Source: Comamonadaceae bacterium CG_4_9_14_3_um_filter_60_33 (GTDB taxonomy: Bacteria > Pseudomonadota > Gammaproteobacteria > Burkholderiales > Burkholderiaceae_C). From it: a DNA stretch of 36,338 nt. A model generated the notes under the pieces. That model searched no databases and had not been told where the DNA came from. It was given only the letters and a program-made list of their open reading frames with translations. The stretch lies in assembly GCA_002789915.1 (NCBI GenBank), contig PFUD01000031.1:2772-39109 (forward strand), given 5' to 3'. Positions 28,616 to 36,338 of the stretch are shown here, piece after piece. Every line of letters begins with the position of its first letter. The stretch's first letter is position 1. The translations under genes and the position numbers were made by a program.

Positions 28616-29533
28616 TCAATAACGCCGCATCTGCTTGAGCTCGGCGTACAAATCCTTGTAAATCTGGTACCGATTGACACTGATACTGTCAGGCTTGTCG
28701 TCTGAATTCACCGCAGCCATGACGCCACAGCCGGGTTCATGCAAGTGGCTGCAGTTGTAAAACTTGCAGTTTTTCACATGGGGCTTGAGGTCGGGCATGT
28801 AGGCCGCCAGTTGCGCCGGGTCGATGTGGTTCAGGCCAAATTCCTGGAACCCGGGCGAATCGATCAAGGCCGTGGTCTTTGCCGCATCCACCCAGTACCA
28901 AGTGGTGCTGGTGGTGGTGTGCTTGCCGCTGCTCAGGGCTTGTGACAAAACGCCGGTTTGTACCAGTGCGCCGGGAATCAGGCAGTTGATCAAGGTGCTT
29001 TTGCCCGCGCCTGACGGCCCCAGCACCAGTGTGGTTTTGTCGGTCAAGCGCGGGCTCAGGGCGGCACGCCCCGCCGCTTCGTCGTTGAGCGACAGCGCCA
29101 GCACGTCATAGCCCATGTGGCGGTAAGGCGCCAACCAGTTCCAGGCGCGGGCAAAGGGCACGGCCAGATCACTTTTGTTGAGCGCAATGATTGGCGTGAT
29201 GTGCTGCTCTTCGGCGGCGATCAGGGCGCGCGACAACTGGCTGCTGGAAAATTCGGGTTCGGCGGCAATCAAAATCAGCACCTGGTCGAGGTTGGCGGCG
29301 AACATCTTGGTTCGCACATCGTCCTGGCGATAAAACAGGTTGCGCCGTGGCTCAATTTTTTCAATCGTGCCCTCGTCCTGCGAGGGCAGCCACAACACCC
29401 TGTCCCCCACCACGCCCTGGCTCTTTTTACCGCGCGAATGGCAAATCAGGCGCTCGCCCGCATCGTTCTCAACCAAAAAGTGGCGCCCGTAGTTGGCCAC
29501 GATCAGGCCGGGGACACGTTGCACTCCGATCAT
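28616..29533 (-). CDS. rsgA: Ribosome small-subunit-dependent GTPase A
   Basis: RsgA is a late 30S maturation GTPase. The 305-residue product has an N-terminal OB fold. A circularly permuted GTPase domain follows, with the motifs in the order NKSD (119-122), GPSGAGKS (172-179) and DSPG (225-228). A zinc-finger domain holds Cys256, Cys261, His263 and Cys269. The frame is open to 29767, but the ATG at 29533 gives the family N-terminus and avoids a long overlap with the upstream dehydratase gene. It is convergent with hisC. Confidence 0.96.
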   Translation of the reverse strand: MIGVQRVPGLIVANYGRHFLVENDAGERLICHSRGKKSQGVVGDRVLWLPSQDEGTIEKIEPRRNLFYRQDDVRTKMFAANLDQVLILIAAEPEFSSSQLSRALIAAEEQHITPIIALNKSDLAVPFARAWNWLAPYRHMGYDVLALSLNDEAAGRAALSPRLTDKTTLVLGPSGAGKSTLINCLIPGALVQTGVLSQALSSGKHTTTSTTWYWVDAAKTTALIDSPGFQEFGLNHIDPAQLAAYMPDLKPHVKNCKFYNCSHLHEPGCGVMAAVNSDDKPDSISVNRYQIYKDLYAELKQMRRY

Positions 29534-29540
29534 GAACAAG

Positions 29541-29873
29541 TCACATCGGCGTTGATTCGGCAGCACCCGGCAGCGCGTCCACGGCAGCGGCACAGTCAAA
29601 ATCGGCCTGCGAGAGCCCAGCCACATCATGCGTGTTGTAGCGCACCACGCAGCGGTCAAACTGCACAACCAACTCGGGGTGATGGTTACGCGCCTGAGCC
29701 AGCCAGGCCACGGCGTTGACAAACAGCAAAGTGTGGGCGTAATCAGCAAAACGGTAGGTTTTTTCAATCACCACTGCGGCGCCATCGCCGTCCAGTCGCC
29801 AGCCCTCCAGCTTGACCAGTTTGGTCACAATTTCAGTCGCTGTGAAGGCCCGTATTGGTTTGGCTAAAGGCAT
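29541..29873 (-). CDS. 4a-Hydroxytetrahydrobiopterin (pterin carbinolamine) dehydratase
   Basis: This is a small PCD/DCoH-family enzyme that dehydrates 4a-hydroxytetrahydropterin after aromatic hydroxylation. The 110-residue product has the active-site pattern NHHPEL (His64, His65) and YNTHDVAGLSQADFD (His82). No phenylalanine hydroxylase gene is in the window. It sits seven bases before rsgA and 15 bases after the M48 protease gene, so the three are probably co-transcribed. Confidence 0.93.
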   Translation of the reverse strand: MPLAKPIRAFTATEIVTKLVKLEGWRLDGDGAAVVIEKTYRFADYAHTLLFVNAVAWLAQARNHHPELVVQFDRCVVRYNTHDVAGLSQADFDCAAAVDALPGAAESTPM

Positions 29874-29888
29874 ATTGAACTCAAAAAA

Positions 29889-31178
29889 TCAAAGCGCCAC
29901 CGAGGCGACACCCTGCATGCGCGCCAGTCGCTCTGTAGCACCGGGGTGCGAGTAATAAAAGCGCACGTAGAGCGGGTCAGGCGTCAGCGTGCTAGCGTTG
30001 TCCTCGTAGAGTTTGAGCAGCGCGGTGGATAAATCTTGCACACTGGTTTGCTTGACGGCATAAGCGTCCGCCTCGAATTCATGCTTGCGCGACAACTGGG
30101 CGAAAGCAGGGGCGATGAAGAAGCTAAACGCCGGCATGGCCAGCATGAACAGCAGCAAGGCGAGCGCGTCGTTGGCAGATGCCACGTTGGGCAGAACCCC
30201 CAGGCCGGTGTAAAACCAGACCTGCTGGGTCAAATAACCCAGCAGCGCAAAACCGGCCAAGCTCAGGGCAAACATCGAGACAATGCGTTTGATGATGTGT
30301 TTGTGTTTGAAGTGCCCCAGTTCATGCGCCAGCACCGCGTCCACTTCGGGCGCACTGAGTTTGGCCAGTAGCGTGTCGTAAAAAACCACCCGCTTGGCGG
30401 CGCCAAAACCGGTGAAATAGGCATTGGCATGGGCGCTGCGCTTGCTGCCGTCCATAACAAACAGGCCTTTGGCAGAGAAGCCGCAACGCTGCATCAAGGC
30501 GGTCACCCGGGCTTTCAGGGTTTCGTCTTCAAGTGGCTGAAATTTGTTGAACAAGGGCGCGATCAGGGTCGGGTAAATCACCAGCAGAAGAAGGTTGAAC
30601 CCCATCCAGAACAGCCAGGCCCACAACCACCACAGGCTGCCAGTGGCCGCCATCATCCACAAAAGCAAGGCGGCAATGGGTAGGCCGATCAGGGCGCCGA
30701 TCAGACTGGTTTTAAGCAGGTCGGCCAACCACAGTTTGAGCGTCATTTTGTTGAACCCAAAGCGCTGTTCCAGCACAAAGGTCTGGTACCACGACAGCGG
30801 CAAATCAATTGCGCCACTCAGCACCACGAAAGCCGCCAGCAAGGCCAATTGTTGGGTCATGCCATGACCCATCCACTGCGCCAGCGTCTGGTTCAGTGCA
30901 GAGAGCCCACCGAGCAGGGTCCAGCCCAGCAGCACGGCCGCGCCCAAGGCCATTTCAAGCAGTCCGAGGCGCGCTTTGGCCAGCGTGTAATCGGCTGCTT
31001 TTTGATGGGCCGCCAGGGAAATGGTGCCCGCAAAGGCCGAAGGAACCGCCTCGCGGTGCTGTGCCACGTGGCGAATCTGGCGCGAACTCAGCCAGAGCCT
31101 GAGCAACAACCCCAAGCCCAGAGCAGCAGCAAACAACGCGGTCAATCCGAGTGAAGCAGTAGATAGCATGTCAGTCAT
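29889..31178 (-). CDS. M48-family (Ste24/CAAX-type) membrane metalloprotease
   Basis: The 429-residue product is an integral membrane protein with several hydrophobic helices (near 10-30, 72-92, 110-130, 155-175, 182-205 and 300-340). It has the zinc-protease motif HELGH at 285-289 followed by FKHKHI, and a distal EFEADAYAV that supplies the third zinc ligand. This is the M48A Ste24 layout, not the shorter HtpX. Substrates in bacteria are largely unknown. The frame is open to 31514, but that would run through the divergent orn gene, so the ATG at 31178 is chosen. An alternative ATG lies three codons later. Confidence 0.92.
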   Translation of the reverse strand: MTDMLSTASLGLTALFAAALGLGLLLRLWLSSRQIRHVAQHREAVPSAFAGTISLAAHQKAADYTLAKARLGLLEMALGAAVLLGWTLLGGLSALNQTLAQWMGHGMTQQLALLAAFVVLSGAIDLPLSWYQTFVLEQRFGFNKMTLKLWLADLLKTSLIGALIGLPIAALLLWMMAATGSLWWLWAWLFWMGFNLLLLVIYPTLIAPLFNKFQPLEDETLKARVTALMQRCGFSAKGLFVMDGSKRSAHANAYFTGFGAAKRVVFYDTLLAKLSAPEVDAVLAHELGHFKHKHIIKRIVSMFALSLAGFALLGYLTQQVWFYTGLGVLPNVASANDALALLLFMLAMPAFSFFIAPAFAQLSRKHEFEADAYAVKQTSVQDLSTALLKLYEDNASTLTPDPLYVRFYYSHPGATERLARMQGVASVAL

Positions 31179-31215
31179 GGACGCGGAGTTTAGGGCATCG
31201 GTGACAATTGAGGCT

Positions 31216-31803
31216 ATGCACAATGCCAACACCCCCACTGAATCTGCACCCCTGGCGAAATCGGACCTCAACCTGGTCTGGCTGGATTGCGAGATGACGG
31301 GCTTGAACCCGGAGCGGGAGCGCATCATTGAAATTGCGGTCATCGTCACCGACGCCCACTTGACCCGGCGCGTTGAAGGCCCGGTGTTGGTGATCCACCA
31401 AGGCGACGACCTGATCGGCAAAATGGACAAGTGGAACACCAGCACGCACGGCAAAAGCGGACTGACCGACAAGGTCAAGGCCTCCACCCTGACGGAAGAG
31501 GAAGCCGAAAACATACTGCTCCAATTTCTGGCGGCTTACATACCCAAGGGCAGTGTCCCCCTGTGCGGCAACAGCATCAGCCAGGACCGACGCTTTCTGG
31601 CCAGGTACATGCCCAAGCTGGAAGCTTTTTTTCACTATCGCAACCTCGACGTGAGCACGCTCAAGGAACTCTCCAAACGCTGGGCGCCTGGGGTGTACAA
31701 GAGTTTCAAAAAGAAACAACGCCACACCGCGTTGGCCGACGTGCATGAGTCCATTGACGAGCTGGAACACTACCGCACGCACTTTTTAAAATTACCCGAC
31801 TGA
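31216..31803 (+). CDS. orn: Oligoribonuclease
   Basis: Orn degrades di- and short oligoribonucleotides, including pGpG from c-di-GMP turnover, to mononucleotides. The 195-residue product has the DEDDh exonuclease signature: [20 protein letters not shown] with Asp24 and Glu26, [13 protein letters not shown] and [14 protein letters not shown]. It is 14 residues longer than E. coli Orn at the N terminus. It is divergent from the M48 protease gene across only 37 bases, so their promoters must overlap. Confidence 0.96.
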   Translation: MHNANTPTESAPLAKSDLNLVWLDCEMTGLNPERERIIEIAVIVTDAHLTRRVEGPVLVIHQGDDLIGKMDKWNTSTHGKSGLTDKVKASTLTEEEAENILLQFLAAYIPKGSVPLCGNSISQDRRFLARYMPKLEAFFHYRNLDVSTLKELSKRWAPGVYKSFKKKQRHTALADVHESIDELEHYRTHFLKLPD

Positions 31804-32516
31804 TCTCGTTGGCCAAGGCGCGCCGCTGACTGGACACCCATGGAAACAGTGGGTGCTGGTGTCATAGAAGTTCGGATACGCATCAAAAAGGCTTGCAGGC
31901 TACTTTAGGTTGCCGAAGTTTCTATGACCATTTGCATTGGATCGACACACAAGGTACTCAACAGGGCATGTCAACTTTTGTGGTGCCAATGGCTGATCTC
32001 TTGGACCAAACCGAAGCTCAAGCTTTCGGAAGACATCACGGCCGCCCGGGAGGTAGCCAGGTTTGCAACGTGACGTCTCGGTTCACTTACGTGTGCACTT
32101 GCGCGCGCGGCAGGCTGCGAAAAAATTGGCACAAGCTGTCGTTTTGGTCATCGCGCTGCTTGCGTTGTCCGGCGGTCAGTTCAATCGCTGTGACCCACTC
32201 GGGGTGAGCGCGCGCTGGTTTGACCGCATCCAGCAGATGTTGGGCGTCTTGGTCAGAAAAAATGATGGGGCTTGGTGCTCGCAGCAAAAACTGGTCTGCA
32301 TGACCGCGTTTTTCAAGCGCCATCAACATGCTCAGATGTTGCCCCGCCAGCATGGTTTTCGATTACTTGCGGATGACAAAAAATTCAACTCGCCAAGCTG
32401 CCGTCTGCGCATTTGAGAGAGAACAAATTTACCGTGGTGGCAATGCAGGCGTCGCCGCTGGCCGACTTGCACACCACCGCCCGCGCATTTCGCTTACATC
32501 AGACAGAATTGGTGCG
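31804..32516. other. Degenerate, mostly non-coding interval downstream of orn
   Basis: No recognisable intact gene is seen. The best frame is a minus-strand ORF at 32087-32353 (88 residues, beginning MLAGQHLSMLMALEKRGHAD). It has no clear ribosome site and no family I recognise. The same frame continues upstream as coding-like sequence interrupted by stops, which suggests a decayed gene. A six-pair hairpin (CACCCA/TGGGTG, 31835-31855) lies just past orn but lacks a T-run. Confidence 0.5.
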
Positions 32517-32975
32517 CTATCCCCCAGGGTCCTTGTTGTCGCCACGTACGCCCGCCAGCAGGCACCCATGCACTTCGCGCAGCAGGCGCAAGGAAAGGGG
32601 CAGCGTGCTTAACCTGCCCATGCCGTAATTCATGGCGTGGACGTAATTGACCACCTCACCAATCGCCTTTGTGCGAATGCCTGAGTCATTGGCCTCCTGT
32701 TCCAAAACTTCATCAAACGTGCATTGAATACCTTCAATCTGGGAGCTCAGCACAGCTTCGTGCTTGACGTACAACGCCACGAACAAGTCAGGATTAGGCA
32801 GTATGGCAGCAATGCCAGACAACTGCCCCAATGCCAAGTCTGCTTGCGATAGCAGCGCAATCATCTCTGCATCAAACGCGATAGGCGGTGTCGGCGGTAC
32901 GTTTGCGGGTACGAACGACAAGTAGCCCGAGCCCTGCTGAACCGTTTTACCCGCTCTTGAATTGCAGGGAATCAT
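32517..32975 (-). pseudogene. Truncated Fic-family protein (Fic_N domain only)
   Basis: The 152-residue product begins MIPCNSRAGKTVQQGSGYLS. It matches the N-terminal part of Fic/DOC-type AMP-transferases (LPNPDLFVALYVKHEAVLSS, the inhibitory-helix-like SSQIEG, EVVNYVHAMNYGMGRL and SLRLLREVHGCLLAGVRG). It stops at DNKDPGG, where intact relatives continue with a GEFR-type sequence and the catalytic HPFxxGNGR motif. I translated all three minus frames downstream and found no such motif, so the enzyme core is missing. It is therefore a remnant, although a short expressed fragment cannot be excluded. The frame is open to 33146 but the family start is at 32975. Confidence 0.8.
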
Positions 32976-33223
32976 GATAAAACACTTCCAACCTCTTAAC
33001 GATGCCGCCATGTGTCCGCAGATCAGTTGACTCTCACGCACCAGTCGACCCTCCCTCCCCACGAAAAGCTTTAACCAAATGCGTCTGCCGTCTGGACACC
33101 AGCAATGCGTTGAATTGGATTCACCCCTTTGAAAATTTAATAACAAATCCCCCCATTTGGGGGATATACGTTGTCTATGAATGCCCGTAGGATGAACGTC
33201 ATCGCTTCCAGAAAGAGAACGCC
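32976..33223. other. Intergenic region upstream of the minor-pilin cluster
   Basis: This is A/T-richer sequence between the divergently placed Fic remnant and the pilin genes. It holds a hairpin at 33147-33165 and probably the promoter of the pilin cluster. I found no convincing sigma70 or sigma54 promoter pair. Confidence 0.4.
33147..33165. promoter_or_regulatory. G/C-run hairpin upstream of fimT-like gene
   Basis: ATCCCCC (33147-33153) and GGGGGAT (33159-33165) form a perfect seven-pair stem around a five-base loop. No T-run follows on the plus strand. It lies 58 bases before the first pilin-like gene and could be a regulator site or a leader hairpin. Confidence 0.45.
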
Positions 33224-33823
33224 ATGGCGGGTCAAAAAACCAACTCGATTAAAAGTGTCACGCTCAGGTGGCACCGAAAGATCAGCACGGCATGGTCTGT
33301 AAAGCAAGATGGGATGACCTTGATCGAACTGGTTGTGGTGCTTGGAATTTTGGGCATATTAGCCAGCCTGGCGATTCCGTCTTTTCAAGCATTTCAGGAG
33401 CGCCATCGCCTTCAGGGCCATGCAATGGAGCTTGTCACAGACCTTCACTATGTTCGAAGTGAATCGGTAGCAAGAAACAAAGGGCTCCGCATCAGCTTTT
33501 ACGCCGATTCCGGAGGAACTTGCTATTTAATTCATACTGGAAATGCTGCAGCCTGCACGTGCAGCAGCAACGGCTCCGCACAGTGCAGCGACCCCACTAA
33601 TTCCATCCAAAAAAGCGTCGGACTGGCCACTGCACTTGGCGTCAAGTTGCAATCCAATGTGGCCTCCATGCTATTTGACCCCAGTCGCGGCACAACCTCG
33701 CCAGCTGGGTCGATCACCGTCATTGGTCAAAGCGGGAATTCGATTCGCCAGGTGGTCAACATCATGGGTCGCACACGAACTTGCTCACCCCAAGGCACTG
33801 TCAGCGGCTATAGAGTTTGCTGA
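33224..33823 (+). CDS. fimT: FimT/GspH-like minor pseudopilin (first copy)
   Basis: This is a type IV prepilin-like protein. The 199-residue product has an unusually long 30-residue leader ending VKQDG. It is followed by the N-terminal helix MTLIELVVVLGILGILASLA with Glu5, so PilD-type cleavage after Gly30 would leave an N-methylated Met. The globular part has VTDLHYVRSESVARNKGLRI, typical of GspH/FimT, and several cysteines. Its end, MGRTRTCSPQGTVSGYRVC, resembles the end of the second FimT-like protein downstream. FimT proteins are minor pilins that prime pilus assembly and can bind DNA during uptake. It is the first gene of the cluster. Confidence 0.85.
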   Translation: MAGQKTNSIKSVTLRWHRKISTAWSVKQDGMTLIELVVVLGILGILASLAIPSFQAFQERHRLQGHAMELVTDLHYVRSESVARNKGLRISFYADSGGTCYLIHTGNAAACTCSSNGSAQCSDPTNSIQKSVGLATALGVKLQSNVASMLFDPSRGTTSPAGSITVIGQSGNSIRQVVNIMGRTRTCSPQGTVSGYRVC

Positions 33824-33949
33824 TTCGGCCACATCGGCCAGACGCGGAAGCTTGTGAAAGTCGCTCTATCCAATAAACGGCGGAACCAGGCCGACTGACG
33901 GTGCGTATTGGCCGATCTGTTTCAGGATGTGCACTGCAAAATATGACAT

Positions 33950-34417
33950 ATGACCTACCTGACTTCTATTCAAAATCATCACCGCTCTGTAAAGATCAAT
34001 GGCTTTACCTTGATCGAAGTGATGATCGTTGTTGTGATTGTTGCCATATTGGCCAGCATCGCCTACCCGAGCTACTTGTCACAAATTCGGAAAAGTCGCC
34101 GATCCGATGCAGTGCAGGCTTTGCTGCAAGTACAACAGGCGCAGGAACGTTGGAGAGCCAACAACGCGACCTACTCGACTGCATTAGCCAATACAGCGGT
34201 GGCACCGGCGCTGCCAAACGGCCTTGGTGTTTCGACGACAACATCCGGCGGCTATTACACACTGGCCGTCAGTTCCAACTCGGCCACTGGTTACGCTGCG
34301 ACCGCGACCGCAGTCAGTGGCACAAGCCAAGCAAGCGACACGAATTGCACCACACTGACCGTAACAGTTACCAACGGATCGGTGGCGAACACACCGACGG
34401 CTTGCTGGCTCAAATAA
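33950..34417 (+). CDS. pilE: PilE-type type IV pilin
   Basis: The 155-residue product has an 18-residue leader ending KING and the classic mature N-terminus FTLIEVMIVVVIVAILASIA with Phe1 and Glu5. SYLSQIRKSRRSDAVQALLQ follows. The C-terminal part has two cysteines (DTNCTTL and TACWLK) that can close the D-region loop of type IVa pilins. It lies among minor-pilin genes, so it may be a PilE-like minor pilin and not the main subunit. Its stop overlaps the next gene by one base (TAATG). No clear ribosome site precedes the ATG, 126 bases after fimT. Confidence 0.88.
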   Translation: MTYLTSIQNHHRSVKINGFTLIEVMIVVVIVAILASIAYPSYLSQIRKSRRSDAVQALLQVQQAQERWRANNATYSTALANTAVAPALPNGLGVSTTTSGGYYTLAVSSNSATGYAATATAVSGTSQASDTNCTTLTVTVTNGSVANTPTACWLK

Positions 34418-34914
34418 TGCTCAAAAGTCGCGGTTTTGCCTTGATCAAGTCAATGACGGTAATCTCTATCTTGGCTATCTTATTGGTCATTACCGCCCCC
34501 TCTTTCTCAGATTTTCTAGCCAAAAAAAGGGTTGCAGGGGTACTCACAGAATTAGCGACAGACTTGCAGTTTGCACACAACAAAGCCGTGAAGCGAAAGT
34601 CAAATGTGCACGTGACCTTTGGAACTGGCTGGTACCTGATTCATACGGTTGGCAGCACTGCGAAGAGTTGCACGCAGGTTCTCGATACCGGATCAACAGC
34701 CAGTTTCAGCCCTAACCACTCCCTGACCCATCTCATGTTTGACAACGTGCGTGCCATGGCGAGTTGGGATGGAACAAGCGAAGCCTCAGGGTCTTTTGAT
34801 ATCAATAGCAGTATCGGTGCCTGGCAGTTACGCGCGTCGATTACGCCCATGGGTCGAACGCACACCTGTAGCCACAGCGGTTCCGTCGGTGGCTATTTTT
34901 CAACTTCATGCTAG
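34417..34914 (+). CDS. Second FimT/GspH-like pseudopilin, Glu5 replaced by Lys
   Basis: The 165-residue product starts MLKSRG and would be cleaved after Gly6, giving FALIKSMTVISILAILLVIT. The normally near-invariant Glu5 of pilins is Lys here (codon AAG). The globular part has ELATDLQFAHNKAVKRKSNV like GspH/FimT, shares YLIHT with the first FimT-like protein, and ends MGRTHTCSHSGSVGGYFSTS before a final Cys. This looks like a paralogue of the gene at 33224. The longer open frame running from 33901 is an artefact over pilE. It overlaps pilE by one base and precedes pilW by seven. Confidence 0.82.
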   Translation: MLKSRGFALIKSMTVISILAILLVITAPSFSDFLAKKRVAGVLTELATDLQFAHNKAVKRKSNVHVTFGTGWYLIHTVGSTAKSCTQVLDTGSTASFSPNHSLTHLMFDNVRAMASWDGTSEASGSFDINSSIGAWQLRASITPMGRTHTCSHSGSVGGYFSTSC

Positions 34915-34921
34915 CTCAATC

Positions 34922-35629
34922 ATGCAGCCCACTTCCTTTTTGAGACACCAGCGCGGCTTGTCGATCGTCGAGCTACTCGTCGGCGTGGCCGTAGGCTTGT
35001 TTATCCTCACCGGTGCTTTGCAACTCTTTGCCAGCTACGTCAACAGTAACCGGCAACTGTTACTTGAAACTCGCGTCAATCAGGATTTGCGAGTGGCTGC
35101 TGATCTTGTCGCCAGGGATGTGCGCCGAGCTGCTTACTGGGATAACTCAACTGCCGGCGTGGTGACCACCAATGACCATCCAGTGGCAGCAATTTCGCCC
35201 TATGCATCAGTTGAGCCAACCGGTACAGCCGCGACCACAAGCACCTCTTATAGCTACGCAGATGGCGTAGAACATTTCGGCTTCAAACTGACTTCAGGCG
35301 TGCTGCAATACCTCCAAGGCAGTACCAACTGGCAGGCGATCACCGACAACAACACTTTAACTATCAACAACTTTGTTGTCACACCAGTACAGCGATGCAT
35401 GCCATTGCAGCAATACTGCACAGGTGGTAGCAGCAACACCTGCGCTGGTTGCGCGCTGGATGCAACAACCGGTTGCCCGAGTTCGGCTTGCGCCACATGT
35501 CCATTCATCAGCATACGCAGCTTTGACATCGTATTACAGGGAACCTCCACAACTGACGCTTCGGTCATTCGAAGCCTTCAGGAGACAGTACGCATTCGCA
35601 ACGATGAACTTCTAGGCACATGTCCATGA
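34922..35629 (+). CDS. pilW: PilW-like minor pilin
   Basis: PilW is a minor pilin of the priming complex. The 235-residue product has a 12-residue leader ending HQRG, then LSIVELLVGVAVGLFILTGA with Glu5, and the PilW-like LETRVNQDLRVAADLVARDV segment. A cysteine-rich stretch covers residues 159-193 (Cys159, 166, 174, 177, 185, 190 and 193), with one more Cys at 234. The frame is open upstream to 34739 but overlaps the previous gene, so the ATG at 34922 is used. It overlaps pilX by four bases (ATGA). Confidence 0.88.
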   Translation: MQPTSFLRHQRGLSIVELLVGVAVGLFILTGALQLFASYVNSNRQLLLETRVNQDLRVAADLVARDVRRAAYWDNSTAGVVTTNDHPVAAISPYASVEPTGTAATTSTSYSYADGVEHFGFKLTSGVLQYLQGSTNWQAITDNNTLTINNFVVTPVQRCMPLQQYCTGGSSNTCAGCALDATTGCPSSACATCPFISIRSFDIVLQGTSTTDASVIRSLQETVRIRNDELLGTCP

Positions 35630-36338
35630 AGAAATTCGCGCCTTCACGCAGCAACATGAGAACACCGAAGCAACAACGTGGCGTCGGGACCTTGGTCATT
35701 TCGCTGATCTTGCTGATCAGCATGACGCTTATCGCCTTCTTTGCCAACAAAAGTCTGCTGTTCGAGCAGAAAACCTCTGCAAACCAAATGCGCTCGACCA
35801 CGGCCTTCGAAGCTGCCGAAGCGGGCCTCGAATGGGCAACCTCAATGCTTAACGATGTGCGATACATCGATACAAATTGCACCACGGTCGGCACAAATAC
35901 CCAGTCATTTCGCTCTAAGTACCTGCCCTACAGCGCCGCAGCAGGTTTCGCACCAGTGTCAACTGCGTTCCCTGGTTGCAGCATGAGTGACGCGTCGGGC
36001 TCCCCAATGCTTAGCTGCGCTTGTCCTGCATCAGGCACAAGCCTCGCTTCAAGTAACAACCCATCATTCACAGTCGAGTTCAAGCCCGTCAATTCGACCA
36101 CCTTGCCTGGCACCACCCCCGATAAAGAGAGCGTACTGGTCACCGCCTATGGCTGCACCTCGGCAGTCGCACCATGCGTTCCACACCTCTTGGCACCTAC
36201 CGAAGCGGACGCCTTTCAGAGCGTCAGCGTGATCCTGAAACTTCGTCCAGCGCTCAGATCAGTGCCGGCTTCGGCAGTAACCACCGGTGGCTCACTGCAG
36301 TTGACCAGTGCAGCGAGCAGCATCAGCAATACGGACGG
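35626..36338 (+). CDS. pilX: PilX-like minor pilin, 3' end outside the window
   Basis: Translation from the ATG at 35626 stays open to the window edge (237 codons). A 19-residue leader ends KQQRG and is followed by VGTLVISLILLISMTLIAFF. As usual in PilX-like proteins, there is no Glu5. The typical TTAFEAAEAGLEWA segment near residue 60 supports the PilX_N family. The rest has several cysteines, including LSCACPA and AYGCTSAVAPC. It overlaps pilW by four bases. In related clusters pilY1 usually follows, which cannot be seen here. Confidence 0.85.
   Translation, partial: MKKFAPSRSNMRTPKQQRGVGTLVISLILLISMTLIAFFANKSLLFEQKTSANQMRSTTAFEAAEAGLEWATSMLNDVRYIDTNCTTVGTNTQSFRSKYLPYSAAAGFAPVSTAFPGCSMSDASGSPMLSCACPASGTSLASSNNPSFTVEFKPVNSTTLPGTTPDKESVLVTAYGCTSAVAPCVPHLLAPTEADAFQSVSVILKLRPALRSVPASAVTTGGSLQLTSAASSISNTD

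Noticed and set aside
31835-31855. Hairpin downstream of orn as a terminator
   Set aside because: The stem is only six pairs and is followed by CTGGTG, not a T-run.
32328-32628. Plus-strand ORFs across the Fic remnant end
   Set aside because: Arg/Ala-rich composition, no ribosome site, no family pattern; partly antisense to the Fic fragment.
33901-34914. 337-codon frame covering pilE and the second FimT-like gene
   Set aside because: The first 172 codons are an out-of-frame reading of pilE; only the part from 34417 is a real pilin-like protein.

Overview
The window is a stretch of bacterial chromosome. It most likely comes from a betaproteobacterium of the order Burkholderiales, probably family Comamonadaceae (Rhodoferax/Polaromonas-like). 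I infer this from the moderately high G+C, the protein sequences and the gene order (leuCDB-asd-fimV-truA-trpFBA-accD, and a TCA cluster made of gltA, sdhE, sdhBADC, a GntR regulator, mdh, a CitE-like lyase gene and acnB). No database search could be run, so the family-level assignment is provisional.

Layout. (1) 30-11750, minus strand: leuC-leuD-leuB-asd-fimV-truA-trpF-trpB-trpA-accD. These genes cover leucine synthesis, the aspartate-semialdehyde branch, a type IV pilus/polarity protein, tRNA pseudouridylation, the last tryptophan steps and a subunit of acetyl-CoA carboxylase. (2) 11864-16931, minus strand: sdhC-sdhD-sdhA-sdhB-sdhE-gltA, closed by a clear terminator. A HutC-type GntR regulator follows at 17114-17917 (minus). 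Divergent from it, mdh, a divergent CitE-like lyase and acnB (18099-22851, plus) complete a TCA-cycle supercluster. A perfect palindrome lies in the spacer of the predicted GntR promoter and just upstream of the predicted mdh promoter. (3) 22943-25711: a GNAT acetyltransferase (minus), then the rpsP-rimM-trmD-rplS ribosome/tRNA operon (plus) with a structured leader and a strong terminator. (4) 25734-28556, plus: a CoA-type NUDIX hydrolase, a CbiB/CobD-like membrane protein and a HisC-type aminotransferase. (5) 28616-31178, minus: rsgA, a pterin carbinolamine dehydratase gene and an M48 (Ste24-type) protease, with orn divergent (31216-31803, plus). (6) 31804-33223: a mostly non-coding, apparently decayed interval holding a truncated Fic-family gene. 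(7) 33224-end, plus: a type IV minor-pilin cluster (fimT-like, pilE-like, second fimT-like, pilW, pilX running off the window), more A/T-rich and cysteine-rich than the rest.

Most of the window is conserved housekeeping sequence and I do not see a convincing new defence or mobile system. The observations most worth checking are the putative GntR autoregulatory operator shared with mdh, the uncharacterised CoA-lyase-like protein inside the TCA cluster, a pilin-like protein with Lys in place of the near-invariant Glu5, a cysteine cluster in PilW, the nested hairpins in the rpsP leader, the paired palindromes in the sdh leader, and the interspersed-repeat element between leuD and leuB.
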